Shown: piece by piece, positions 45,844 through 54,800 of the stretch
Layout of the letters: each line of letters opens with the position of its first letter
Position numbering within the stretch: the first letter of the stretch is position 1
NCBI RefSeq assembly: GCF_020886775.1
Contig: NZ_AP024525.1
Span: 2,480,001 to 2,544,000, forward strand
Length of the DNA stretch: 64,000 nt
Direction of reading: 5' to 3'
Origin: Sinomonas cyclohexanicum
Lineage (GTDB): Bacteria > Actinomycetota > Actinomycetes > Actinomycetales > Micrococcaceae
Position numbers and translations under genes: made by a program
Notes under the pieces: model-generated
The model's input: the letters and a program-made list of their open reading frames with translations, nothing else
Database searches by the model: none
Told to the model about the DNA's origin: nothing

Positions 45844-46356
45844 CTAGCTGGCGCGGAGGGCGCGATCGCTCATGGACCGCGAGCCGCGTCCGATCGCGAG
45901 CGTCCCGGACTGGACGATCTCGCGGACGCCGAACGGCTCGAGGACCGCCAGGAGCGCCTGGATCTTCTCGCTCGTGCCGGTGGCCTCAACCACGAGGGAG
46001 TCGGTCGAGACGTCCACGATCGAGGCGCGGAACAGTTCGACCGCCTGGGTGACCTGAAGCCGGGTGACGGCGTCGGCGCGGACCTTGATGAGCAGGTGGT
46101 CGCGCTGGACCGAGTTCTCGGGGAGGAGCTCGACGATCTTGATGACGTTGACGAGCTTGTTCAGCTGCTTGGTGACCTGCTCGAGGAGGTCTCCCTCGGC
46201 GTCGACCACCACGGTGACCCGCGAGATGCCGTCGACCTCGGTGGGGCCCACGGCGAGGGAGTGGATGTTGAACGAGCGGCGGGCAAACAGGCCCGCGACG
46301 CGGGTGAGGACGCCGGGCTTGTCCTCGACCAGCACGGACAGGGTGTGGCGCGACAT
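45844..46356 (-). CDS. ilvN: Acetolactate synthase small (regulatory) subunit
   Basis: 170 residues. N-terminal ACT domain (HTLSVLVEDKPGVLTRVAGLFARRSFNIHSLAVGPTEVDG) binds valine for feedback inhibition in relatives, then the C-terminal dimer domain (LLIKVRADAVTRLQVTQAVELFRASIVDVS and ATGTSEKIQALLAVLEPFGVREIVQSG). It starts 2 bp after the ilvB stop, so translation is coupled. Confidence 0.97.
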   Translation of the reverse strand: MSRHTLSVLVEDKPGVLTRVAGLFARRSFNIHSLAVGPTEVDGISRVTVVVDAEGDLLEQVTKQLNKLVNVIKIVELLPENSVQRDHLLIKVRADAVTRLQVTQAVELFRASIVDVSTDSLVVEATGTSEKIQALLAVLEPFGVREIVQSGTLAIGRGSRSMSDRALRAS

Positions 46357-46358
46357 GC

Positions 46359-48232
46359 TCAGTCCTCCTCTTCCCAGTCGGGGGTGGAATTGCGGGCGAC
46401 CTGGATGAGGTCGTTGCTGACGCCCGAGGGCACCATGGGCCAGACCATCGCGTTGGGGCTGACCACGAAGTCGATGACCACGGGGCGGTCGTTGATCTCG
46501 AGCGCCTTGGCGATCACGGTGTCGACGTCCTCCTCGCGCTCCACGCGGAACGACGCGCAGCCGTACGCCTCGCCGAGCTTGACGAAGTCCGGGATGCGCA
46601 CGGTGTCAGCGCCGGTCTGGAGGTCGGTGTTGGAGTAGCGGCCGTCGTAGAAGAGCGTCTGCCACTGCCGGACCATTCCGAGCGAGGAGTTGTTGATGAC
46701 CGCGACCTTGATCGGGATGTTGTTCAGGGCGCACGTGGCGAGCTCCTGGTTGGTCATCTGGAAGCAGCCGTCGCCGTCGATCGCCCACACCACGCGGTCC
46801 GGGTTGCCGACCTTGGCACCCATGGCCGCGGGCACGGAGTAGCCCATCGTGCCGAGGCCTGCCGAGTTCAGCCACGCGTGCGGACGCTCGTACTTGATGA
46901 ACTGCGCGGCCCACATCTGGTGCTGGCCGACGCCCGCCACGTAGACGCCCTCGGGGCCCGTGAGCTCGCCGATGCGCTGGATCACGTGCTGGGGGCCAGG
47001 AGTCCGTCCTCGGGCTCCGTCCAGCCGAGCGGGTAGTCCTCGCGCAGCTTGTCCAGGAACGACCACCAGGCGGTGAGGTCCGGCGCGCCGTCCTTCTCGC
47101 GGCTGGCCCTCACGGCCTCTGTCAGCTCGGGGAGGATCTCCTTCACCGAGCCGACGATCGGCACGTCAGCGGTGCGGTTCTTGGAGATCTCCGCCGGGTC
47201 GATGTCGGCGTGGATGACCTTCGCGTTCGGGGCGAACGTGCTCAGGACGCCCGTGACGCGGTCGTCGAACCGCGCACCCAGGGTGATGAGGAGATCGGCC
47301 TGCTGGAGGGCCGTGACGGCCGCGACGCCGCCGTGCATGCCGGGCATGCCGACGTGCTGCGGGTGCGAGTCGGGGAAGGCCCCCCGCGCCGTGAGCGTCG
47401 TGGCGACCGGGGCCCCGGTGGCCTCGGCAAGTGCGAGGAGCTCGGCCGAGGCGTGCGCCTTGACGACACCGCCGCCCACGTAGAGGACCGGCTTCGAGGC
47501 GGCCGCGATGAGGCGCGCGGCCTCGCGGACCTGCTTGCTGTGGCCGCGCGTGACCGGCCGGTAGCCGGGAAGGTCGATCTTGGGGGGCCAGCTGAACATC
47601 GTCTTGGCCTGCTGGGCGTCCTTCGTGACGTCCACGAGGACGGGGCCGGGGCGGCCCGTCGAGGCGAGGTGGAATGCCTCGGCAAGGGTCTGCGGGATGT
47701 CCTCCGCCTTCGTCACGAGGAAGGAGTGCTTCGTGATCGGCATGGTGATGCCCACGATGTCCGCTTCCTGGAACGCGTCCGAGCCGATGACCGTGCTCGA
47801 GACCTGGCCGGTGATTGCAACGAGGGGAACGGAGTCCATGTGCGCGTCGGCGATCGCGGTCACCAGGTTGGTGGCGCCCGGGCCCGACGTCGCGATGCAG
47901 ACTCCCACACGGCCGGTGACCATCGCATACCCTTGGGCAGCGTGGCCGGCGCCCTGCTCGTGGCGCACCAGCACGTGGTTGATCTTCGAAGCCATCAGAG
48001 GGTCGTAGGTCGGCAGGATCGCGCCGCCCGGGAGACCAAAGACATCGTCCACGCCCAGTTCCTCGAGCGAGCGGACAATTGCTTCAGATCCAGTCATCTC
48101 TGTGGGCTCAACGACGCGGTTGGGCCCCAGGACGGCAGAGGCAGAGTCGACGGTGTCGACAGGATCCGCGGCCTTGGCCGCGGACGGCTTCGAAGCCATC
48201 AGCGATGGGCTGATCGGCGTTCCTTTGCTCAT
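46359..48232 (-). pseudogene. ilvB: Acetolactate synthase large subunit, interrupted by a 1-base frameshift
   Basis: ThDP enzyme starting Val, Leu and Ile synthesis. ATG 48232 begins an actinobacterial N-terminal extension, then [29 protein letters not shown] and [14 protein letters not shown] with the ThDP Glu. The first frame stops at 46982 as ...EDGLLAPST. The rest, with [31 protein letters not shown] and the ThDP/Mg motif [29 protein letters not shown], lies in another frame to 46359. The break is at five G (plus 46991-46995); one more base gives [11 protein letters not shown] and a 624-residue protein. With ilvN, ilvC and an attenuator intact, real loss is unlikely unless a second ilvB exists. 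Confidence 0.9.
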
Positions 48233-48274
48233 CAGTCTCTTCCTTAGGATCTTCGTGGCGAAGGTTTTGTGCTC

Positions 48275-48316
48275 AAAAACGAAAAACCCCTCGGCCGTCT
48301 GGCGTCTCGAGGGGTT
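48275..48316 (-). terminator. ilvB attenuator (terminator hairpin)
   Basis: On the minus strand AACCCCTCG (48308-48316) pairs with CGAGGGGTT (48285-48293), followed by TTTTTCGTTTTT down to 48275. It is an intrinsic terminator 43 bp upstream of ilvB and downstream of a leader peptide, so it must be read through for ilvB expression. Confidence 0.9.
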
Positions 48317-48340
48317 GCGCGTGACAGATCGTGCCAGACG
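48296..48340 (-). promoter_or_regulatory. Candidate antiterminator of the ilvB leader
   Basis: CGTCTGGC (48333-48340, minus) just after the leader stop codon is complementary to GCCAGACG (48296-48303, minus) in the attenuator loop. This pairing encloses the 5' arm of the terminator, so the two folds compete. The arrangement fits ribosome stalling control. Confidence 0.6.
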
Positions 48341-48343
48341 TGC

Positions 48344-48409
48344 TCAGTGAGCCACGCGCTTGGCAAGGACGACGACATCGAGCACCATGCTCGCCGGGAC
48401 GATCTGCAT
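48344..48409 (-). CDS. ilvB leader peptide, 21 residues
   Basis: Reads MQIVPASMVL then DVVVLAKRVAH and stop. Nine of 21 codons are Ile, Val or Leu, including three Val in a row, the signature of a branched-chain amino acid attenuator. When charged Val/Leu/Ile tRNAs run short the ribosome should stall here and favour the antiterminator. The ATG lies only about 8 bp after a possible -10, with no Shine-Dalgarno, so the mRNA may be leaderless. Confidence 0.85.
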   Translation of the reverse strand: MQIVPASMVLDVVVLAKRVAH

Positions 48410-48416
48410 GCCCACA

Positions 48417-48445
48417 GTCTTGCCAATCCGGCTCCGGGGTGTCAA
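48417..48445 (-). promoter_or_regulatory. Candidate ilvB leader promoter
   Basis: Perfect -35 TTGACA on the minus strand (48440-48445). With 17-18 bp spacing the -10 would be CAAGAC or AAGACT (48416-48422), which is weak. The position just before the leader peptide is right. Confidence 0.5.
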
Positions 48446-48528
48446 TCTGGCCCGCACCCGTCTCAATATACGGACACGCATCCAGCACGTGAGACTGACT
48501 CGTCATCGATGCTCGGCACCCGGACGGC

Positions 48529-50277
48529 TCACCCCAAGACGGCGCCCTCGCTCGCGGAATGCACGAGCTTGGCGTACTTCGACAGCACCCCCCGTGTGAA
48601 GCGGGCCGGGAGCGGCTCCCAGCCCTCTCGCCGCGCGGCCAGCTCGGCGTCGTCCACCAGCAGGTCCAGCGTACGGTTCGGGATGTCGACGCGGATCCGG
48701 TCGCCGTCGCGCACGAGGGCGATGGGGCCGGCGTCGACCGCCTCCGGCGCGACGTGGCCGATGCACAGCCCGGTGGTGCCCCCGGAGAACCGGCCGTCGG
48801 TGAGCAGCAGGACCTCCTTGCCGAGGCCGGCGCCCTTGATGGCGCCGGTGATGGCGAGCATCTCCCGCATGCCCGGGCCGCCCTTGGGGCCCTCGTAACG
48901 GATCACGACGACGTCGCCCGCCGCGATCTGCCCGGCGTCGAGCGCGTCGAGGGCGCCCTGCTCGCGCTCGAACACGCGGGCGGCGCCCTCGAACACCTCG
49001 GCGTCGAACCCAGCCGTCTTCACCACTGCACCCTCGGGCGCGAGCGAGCCGTGCAGGATCGAGAGTCCGCCGGTGCGGTGGATCGGGTTGTCCATGGCGC
49101 GCACGATCTTGCCGTCGAGGTCCGGCGGCGCGATCTCGGCGAGGTTCTCGGCCACGGTCCTGCCGGTAACGGTGAGCGCGTCGCCGTGCACCAGCCCGGC
49201 GTCGAGCAGCGCGCGCATGACGACGGGCACGCCGCCCACGCGGTCGAGGTCATACATGACGTAGCGGCCGAACGGCTTGAGGTCGCCCAGGTGCGGGACC
49301 CGGTCCCCGATCCGATTGAAGTCCCGCAGCTCGAGCTCCACTTCCGCCTCGCGCGCGATCGCGAGCAGGTGCAGCACGGAGTTGGTCGAGCCGCCGAAGG
49401 CCATGACCACGGCGATCGCATTCTCGAAAGCCTCCCGGGTGAGGATGTCCCGGGCGGTGATGCCCTGCCGCAGGAGGTTCACGACCGCCTGGCCGGAGCG
49501 GTGCGCGAACATGTCGCGGCGCCGGTCCGCGGACGGCGGCGCGGCGGAGCCCGGGAGCGACATGCCGAGGGCCTCGGCAGCGCTCGCCATCGTGTTGGCC
49601 GTGTACATGCCGCCGCAGGCGCCCTCGCCGGGGCAGATGGCGCGCTCGATCCGGTCGAGGTCTCCAGTGGTCATCCGCCCCGCGGCGCAGGCCCCGACGG
49701 CCTCGAACGCGTCGATGAGCGTCACATCCTTCTCGGTGCCGTCCTCGAGCTTGACCCAGCCGGGCATGATCGAGCCCGCGTAGAGGAACACGCTCGCGAC
49801 GTCGAGGCGCGCGGCGGCCATGAGCATGCCGGGCAGCGACTTGTCGCAGCCCGCCAGCAGGACCTGCCCATCGATCCGCTCGGCCTGCATGACCGTCTCG
49901 ACCGAGTCCGCGATGATCTCGCGGGAGACGAGGGAGAAGTGCATGCCCACGTGCCCCATCGAGATGCCGTCGGACACCGAGATGGTGCCGAACTGCATGG
50001 GGAACCCGCCCGCCGCGTGCACGCCCTCCTTGGCGGCCTTGGCGAGCCGGTCCAGCGAGAGGTTGCATGGGGTGATCTCGTTCCACGAGCTCGCGATCCC
50101 GACCTGCGGCTTGGCGAAGTCCTCGTCGCCGAAGCCGACCGCACGCAGCATGCCCCGCGCGGGAGCCGCATGGATGCCGTCCGTGACCACGCGGCTGCGC
50201 GGCTTGGGATCGACCGCCCCCGAAGTGGCGGAGGCCGCCGTCGTGCTCACACCAGTCGTCCCGCTGCGCTCGGTCAT
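48529..50277 (-). CDS. ilvD: Dihydroxy-acid dehydratase
   Basis: 582 residues. Fe-S dehydratase in Val/Ile synthesis. [17 protein letters not shown], the cluster cysteines in [20 protein letters not shown] and [29 protein letters not shown], then [17 protein letters not shown] and [23 protein letters not shown] are diagnostic. It lies about 120 bp upstream of the ilvB leader promoter on the same strand but has its own transcript boundaries. Confidence 0.97.
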   Translation of the reverse strand: MTERSGTTGVSTTAASATSGAVDPKPRSRVVTDGIHAAPARGMLRAVGFGDEDFAKPQVGIASSWNEITPCNLSLDRLAKAAKEGVHAAGGFPMQFGTISVSDGISMGHVGMHFSLVSREIIADSVETVMQAERIDGQVLLAGCDKSLPGMLMAAARLDVASVFLYAGSIMPGWVKLEDGTEKDVTLIDAFEAVGACAAGRMTTGDLDRIERAICPGEGACGGMYTANTMASAAEALGMSLPGSAAPPSADRRRDMFAHRSGQAVVNLLRQGITARDILTREAFENAIAVVMAFGGSTNSVLHLLAIAREAEVELELRDFNRIGDRVPHLGDLKPFGRYVMYDLDRVGGVPVVMRALLDAGLVHGDALTVTGRTVAENLAEIAPPDLDGKIVRAMDNPIHRTGGLSILHGSLAPEGAVVKTAGFDAEVFEGAARVFEREQGALDALDAGQIAAGDVVVIRYEGPKGGPGMREMLAITGAIKGAGLGKEVLLLTDGRFSGGTTGLCIGHVAPEAVDAGPIALVRDGDRIRVDIPNRTLDLLVDDAELAARREGWEPLPARFTRGVLSKYAKLVHSASEGAVLG

Positions 50278-50344
50278 GGGGCACAGTCTAGGACCGCACC
50301 GTGACAGAGATCACGCTCCCGTCAGCGATCGCTGCTCCGCGCGC

Positions 50345-51268
50345 TCAGCCGTTCAGCCCGTCGCCCGCGAGGACACGCTCGGCCTCGTCGTGGACCATGT
50401 CCATGACCGAGCGGACGGTGGGCCGCGCGGCGACCTCGGCCCGGGCCAGGAGCACAATGCTCCGCGTGGCGTGCACACCCGCGAGCGGCCGCAGGACGAG
50501 CCCGCTGCGCAGCGCATTCCGCGCGGTGAAGCGCGGCATGAGGCTCAGCCCGTGCCCGCCGCCCACGAGCGCCTCCATGGCCCGAAGGTCTGGCATGAGC
50601 TGCGTGCGCTCGAGCGTCCTGCCGGCCTGGAGCTCGATCTGGCGCAGGACCGTGTCGAAGGGGAAGCCCGCCGGCACCCCGATCCACGGCCAGGGAGCCA
50701 CGTCGGCCGGCTCGAGGACTGCGGCCTCGGCCAGCGCGTGCCCAGCCGGAAGCGCGACGTCCAGCGGTTCCTCGAGGAGCAGCTCCACCACGAGCCCCGA
50801 ACGGACGAATTCCTCGGGACCGTTGACAGAGTGGCCCAGGACGATGTCCGCGTCCGCGGCGAGGTCCACGAAGCCCTGGACGTTGGGGTCTTCGAGCCGT
50901 GCGTCGATACGAAGACCGTCCCGCTCGGCCGCCCGGTCCAACAGCCCGGGGAGGAACATCTCGGCCGCGCTGGGGAAGAACACCGCCGTCACGGTCGCCT
51001 GCTCGCCCCGGCGGTACCCGGCCGCCGTCGCCTCGGCCCGCGCCATGGCGACCGCGACGCCCGCGGCCGCCGCGGCCATCGCCTCCCCCGCCTCGGTGAG
51101 GCTGATGCCGCGGCCCTGGCGCTCGAGGAGCACGATCCCCAGCTCCTCCTGCAGGAGCTTGAGCTGCTGCGAGACGGCCGACGGCGTGATCCCCAGGGCG
51201 TCGGCCGTCGCACCGACGGTGCGGCGATCGGCCAGCTCCCGCAGGAGCAGCAGTCGGCGGAAGTCCAT
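50345..51268 (-). CDS. LysR-family transcriptional regulator
   Basis: 307 residues from ATG 51268 (MDFRRLLLLRELADRRTVGATADALGITPSAVSQQLKLL), a textbook LysR winged helix (2-60). The effector domain runs about 90-290. It is divergent from the 153-residue gene at 51344 and 67 bp from ilvD, which are its possible targets. Unlike most LysR genes the helix starts at residue 2. Effector unknown. Confidence 0.92.
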   Translation of the reverse strand: MDFRRLLLLRELADRRTVGATADALGITPSAVSQQLKLLQEELGIVLLERQGRGISLTEAGEAMAAAAAGVAVAMARAEATAAGYRRGEQATVTAVFFPSAAEMFLPGLLDRAAERDGLRIDARLEDPNVQGFVDLAADADIVLGHSVNGPEEFVRSGLVVELLLEEPLDVALPAGHALAEAAVLEPADVAPWPWIGVPAGFPFDTVLRQIELQAGRTLERTQLMPDLRAMEALVGGGHGLSLMPRFTARNALRSGLVLRPLAGVHATRSIVLLARAEVAARPTVRSVMDMVHDEAERVLAGDGLNG

Positions 51269-51343
51269 GCGCACACAGTACTTGTGACACCGCGCGTCGG
51301 CGTCGCGTACGTAGACTGGCCGCGGCGAAAGAGAGGACCAGCC

Positions 51344-51805
51344 GTGAGCACCACATCGCCGGGCGTTCCAGTGCCCGGATCCGACACCGCGCTGAAGGCA
51401 GCCCTCCACCGCGTCTTCGACGGCCAGATCCCGAACTACGGGGACTACAACCTCGTGTGCGTGACGGAGAGCGGCGGCACGGTGGCCGGGCAGCGGCCCG
51501 GTGCGCCCGCGCCGTCGGGCCTCATCGTGGGGTACCGGCGGCGGCCGGTGGAGCTCGTCGCCGTGCCATTCCACCGCGAGACGCTCGCCGCCCTGGGCCA
51601 GCCGATCACGATCGACATCACGAATCTCGCCTACGTCGTCGAAGCCGCTCGGGACGCGTTCGACGTCGCCACCAGCACGGGCCGCGTCGTCACGTTCACC
51701 CTCCGGCCCGCGTGCACGCTCGGCCCGGGCGCGACCGCCGCGCTCGAACAGGAGGACGACGCCGAGGACCTCGCCGAGTTCCTCCGCGAGCTCGTGGAGC
51801 TCTAG
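51344..51805 (+). CDS. Hypothetical protein, 153 residues
   Basis: GTG start 51344 after GAGAGGACC. Alpha/beta protein, no membrane segment or signal. Segments ALHRVFDGQIPNYGDYNLVCVTESGG, GLIVGYRRRPVELVAVPFHRETLAALGQPITIDITNLAYVVEAA and an acidic end (QEDDAEDLAEFLRELVEL). The style is that of a conserved small actinobacterial protein, but I cannot place it in a family. Divergent from the LysR gene, which may control it. Confidence 0.7.
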   Translation: MSTTSPGVPVPGSDTALKAALHRVFDGQIPNYGDYNLVCVTESGGTVAGQRPGAPAPSGLIVGYRRRPVELVAVPFHRETLAALGQPITIDITNLAYVVEAARDAFDVATSTGRVVTFTLRPACTLGPGATAALEQEDDAEDLAEFLRELVEL

Positions 51806-51881
51806 GTCTGGACTGGCGCCCGGGCGCGTCGTTCAATGAGCACATCCGTCCTGAAGAGACGGGTCCCTCGCGGAGGCTGCC

Positions 51882-52013
51882 ATGGATATGGTGCTCATCG
51901 GAATCTCCAGCGCGATCGCGATCGCCCTGGCGGTGTGGACGGTGGTCCGCGAGGACTCCTCGACGGCCCTCCGCGGCCGGCATCGCGGCCTCAAGCGGCT
52001 CTCGGCACGCTGA
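51882..52013 (+). CDS. Small single-helix membrane protein, 43 residues
   Basis: ATG 51882 with GGAGG 5 bp upstream. It opens MDMVLIGISSAIAIALAVWT, a complete membrane helix, followed by a basic tail (LRGRHRGLKRLSAR), so the C-terminus should face the cytoplasm. A good Shine-Dalgarno and a sensible topology support a real gene. Function unknown. Confidence 0.6.
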   Translation: MDMVLIGISSAIAIALAVWTVVREDSSTALRGRHRGLKRLSAR

Positions 52014-52056
52014 TCCTCCGCGGTGGGCCTCGGCCCCCGGATCTTCCGCAGACGCA

Positions 52057-52088
52057 CTGAGGGCCCCGGCCTCAGCCGGAGCCCTCAG
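52057..52088. terminator. Hairpin between the small gene and tRNA-Lys
   Basis: CTGAGGGC-c-CCGGC (52057-52070) pairs with GCCGG-a-GCCCTCAG (52075-52088), 13 pairs, loop CTCA. It could end either the tRNA-Lys transcript or the small gene; no T tract. Confidence 0.5.
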
Positions 52089-52096
52089 GAGTGAAG

Positions 52097-52169
52097 TGCG
52101 CCCCCCGGGACTCGAACCCGGAACCCATTGATTAAGAGTCAATTGCTCTGCCAGTTGAGCTAGAGGCGC
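52097..52169 (-). tRNA. tRNA-Lys (anticodon CTT)
   Basis: 73 bases. Acceptor GCGCCTC with GGGGCGC (one T-G pair), discriminator A. Anticodon stem TTGA/TCAA, loop CTCTTAA reads CTT (codon AAG). T arm GTTCGAGTC. Confidence 0.96.
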
Positions 52170-52352
52170 ATTCCGCTGCGGGCCGGTCTCGAACATCTCC
52201 GTGCCCCGCAACGACATGAAACTCTACCGGAGTTCCTCGGAAAAGCGAAATCGGACCCGGCCCCCTTTTCCGTGACCTCGGTCACCATCATTCGACACCC
52301 AGGGGACCCATCAGACGGCGGGCACCAGGGCGGCGGAACGGCAGCTAGGCTC

Positions 52353-52853
52353 ATGGTCGTGACGACTCCGACTCCCGCCCGGCGGCTGGCCGTGGGCGAT
52401 GCCGCCCCAGACTTCACCCTCCCCGACTCGACGGGCGGGACGACTTCGCTCGCCGACCTCGCCGGCACCCGTACCATCCTGTACTTCTTCCCCCAGGTGG
52501 ACACACCCGCGTGCACCCAGCAGGCCTGCGACTTCCGAGACAGCCTCGCGGGCCTCGCCGGCGCGGGACTGAAGGTGGTGGGCGTCTCCCCCGACCCCGC
52601 CGCGGACGTGGTCGCGTTCGCCGCCGAGCAGAACCTCGGGTTCCTCCTCCTCGCGGACGAGGACCACCGCGTCGCCGAGGCCTACGGGACATGGGGGGAG
52701 AAGGTGAACTACGGGCGCGCCTATCAGGGGCTCATCCGCTCGACGTTCGTCATCGGCGCGGACGGCCGGATCGAGCTTGCCCAGTACAACGTCCGAGCCA
52801 AGGGCCACGTCGCGAAGCTCCACAGGGATCTGAAGATCCTCCCGGTAGACTGA
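52353..52853 (+). CDS. bcp: Peroxiredoxin, Bcp/PrxQ type
   Basis: 166 residues from ATG 52353 (MVVTTPTPARRLAVGDAAPDFTLPDSTGG). Thiol peroxidase reducing H2O2 and organic peroxides with thioredoxin. The active site DTPACTQQACDFRD has peroxidatic Cys54 and the resolving Cys59 five residues on, the PrxQ pattern. YGTWGEKVNYGRAYQGLIRSTFVIGADG is typical of Bcp. A single gene between tRNA-Lys and tRNA-Leu. Confidence 0.93.
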   Translation: MVVTTPTPARRLAVGDAAPDFTLPDSTGGTTSLADLAGTRTILYFFPQVDTPACTQQACDFRDSLAGLAGAGLKVVGVSPDPAADVVAFAAEQNLGFLLLADEDHRVAEAYGTWGEKVNYGRAYQGLIRSTFVIGADGRIELAQYNVRAKGHVAKLHRDLKILPVD

Positions 52854-52895
52854 TCGGGTTGCCCCGCGGTCATCGTCCCGCCGTCGCGGGGCTCC

Positions 52896-52977
52896 GCGCG
52901 AGTGGTGGAATTGGCAGACACGCAGGATTTAGGTTCCTGTGTCCTAGGACGTGAGGGTTCAAGTCCCTCCTCGCGCA
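52896..52977 (+). tRNA. tRNA-Leu (anticodon TAG)
   Basis: 82 bases with the long variable arm of class II tRNAs. Acceptor GCGCGAG with CTCGCGC, discriminator A. Anticodon stem CAGGA/TCCTG, loop TTTAGGT reads TAG (codon CUA and relatives). CCA not encoded. Confidence 0.95.
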
Positions 52978-53001
52978 CAGAATGAAAGGCATGAAGACGT
53001 C

Positions 53002-54664
53002 GTGACGAGTTCGCGGACGATCAGGCGCAGGGAGCTGCTCCAGGCGGCGGCGACGGCGCTCCTCCTCGCCGGCTGCACGCCGTTGCCCTCCCCCCGCCCC
53101 CTCCCCGTCGCCGAGCGGCACCGGGCCGGCTGCGAAGTTCACCTTCGCGACCCCGGCGCCGCCCATCGCGCTCGACCCCGCGGTCACCTCGGACATCGAG
53201 TCGTGGCGCGTGACCCGGCAGGTCCTCGAATGCCTCGTCACCACTGACCCGGAAACGGGGGCTCCCGCCCCGGCCCTCGCCACCAGTTGGACGCAGAGCT
53301 CAGACCTCATGTCCTGGACCTTCACGCTCCGCGAGGGCGTGTCCTTCCACGACGGCGCGCCGTTCAACGCCGCCGCAGTCAAGGCCAACTTCGACCGGTG
53401 GTTCTCGTTCACCCCCCAGTTCCGGGCGACCCACCCTGGGGTGTCGTTCACGTCCGTCTTCAAGGCGCATGCCGACCAGGCCTCGCTCTCGCTCTACAAG
53501 GCCTGCACGATCGTGAGCGAGCACGAGGTCCGGATCGACCTCACCCAGCCGCTGACGAGCTTCCTCGCCGCCATGACGGCGCCAGGGTTCGCGATCTCCT
53601 CCCCGGCCGCGCTGACGGCGGGCACCGCGGACGTCGAGGACCAGCCGTCGTCGGGCATCAAGATCTCCAAGTACGCCCAGCACCCGGTAGGCACCGGGCC
53701 ATTCCAGTTCCGCTCGTGGACCAAGGACGCCGTAGTCCTCGAGTCGTCGCAGGGCTACTGGGGCACCCGGGGCCAGATCGCCCAGCTCTCCTTCGTGGTC
53801 TACGACACCCCCCAGAGCCGCCTTCAGGCGCTCGTTGCCGGCACGATCGACGGCTATGACGCCGTCACCATCGACAACATCGAGACTCTGGTGCGCAAGG
53901 GCTTCCAGGTGGTCCGCCGCGACCCGTTCTCGGTGATGTACCTCGGGATGAACCAGTCAGTTCCGCTCCTGCAGAACGACAAGGTGCGCCAGGCCATCGC
54001 GATGGGCATCAACAAGGACGCGGTGATCAAGCCGTATTTCCTCGAGGACACGAAGCCCGCCTCGCAGTTCGTCCCACCCAAGCTCAGCGGGTTCAACACT
54101 CCGGGCGGCTTCCCGGGCTACGACCCTGAGAAGGCCAAACGGCTCCTGAGCGAGGCGGGGTACAAGGGCGAGGAGCTCCCCTTCTTCTACCCGCTCAACG
54201 TCACGCGGCTCTACCTGCCGAGCCCCGAGAAGGTCTACGCCGAGCTCTCCGCGCAGCTGACGCTGCTCGGGCTCAACATCAAGCCTGTCCCCGTGGACTG
54301 GTCCGACGGCTACCTGCAGAAGGTCACCTCACCCGGCGACCACGCGTTCCATCTCCTCGGACGGTACGGCACGTTCGCGGACCCGGATGACTTCCTCGCC
54401 CCGCTCTTCGGCGCGAAGAGCGGGGAGTTCGGCTTCTTCGACGCCCAGATCTTCAGCAAGATCGAGCGGGCGCGGGGCCTGCCGGACGGCACCGACCGTA
54501 CGCAGGCCTATCAGAACATCAACGCGCAGATCGGTTCCTCGGCGCCGGCCGTTCCCATCGCGTTCCCCATCTCAGCGGTGGCGGTCTCCTCCCGGGTGGC
54601 GACCTACCCGACGTCGCCCGTGCTCAACGAGACGTTCAACCACGTCACGCTCGCCGCCGGCTGA
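53002..54664 (+). pseudogene. ABC transporter substrate-binding lipoprotein (SBP family 5), interrupted by a 1-base frameshift
   Basis: GTG 53002 opens a signal with RRRELLQ, a possible Tat motif, and the lipobox LLAGC (Cys25). After TPLPSP the frame fails and ends at 53247. The mature protein continues one base on, through KFTFATPAPPIALDPAVTSDIESWRVTRQVLECLV, WTFTLREGVSFHDGAPFNAAAVKANFDRW and NDKVRQAIAMGINKDAVIKPYFL to stop at 54664. The switch lies in the C-rich linker 53086-53106 (runs of 6, 5 and 4 C); removing one base gives a 553-residue protein. Family 5 proteins bind peptides, nickel or opines. No permease or ATPase gene follows. It starts 24 bp after tRNA-Leu. Confidence 0.85.
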
Positions 54665-54800
54665 CAAACGGGCCAGCCGAGCCAACCAGCCGGGAAAAAA
54701 GATTCGCTGTAAGTCTTGACTCTTCGGTGGGGGAGGATTTAACGATCCGGGCGGGCGAGGGATATTCTGCCACTGGTCCATTTGTGCAGGGAGACGATCC

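Noticed and set aside
48244-48426. 60-residue minus-strand frame upstream of ilvB
   Set aside because: Arg/Ser-rich, no fitting start signal, and it runs through the terminator; the 21-codon frame with Val/Leu/Ile codons is the convincing leader.
52978-53001. Integration (att) site at the 3' end of tRNA-Leu
   Set aside because: No integrase, and no repeat of the tRNA 3' end was noticed further downstream in the window.
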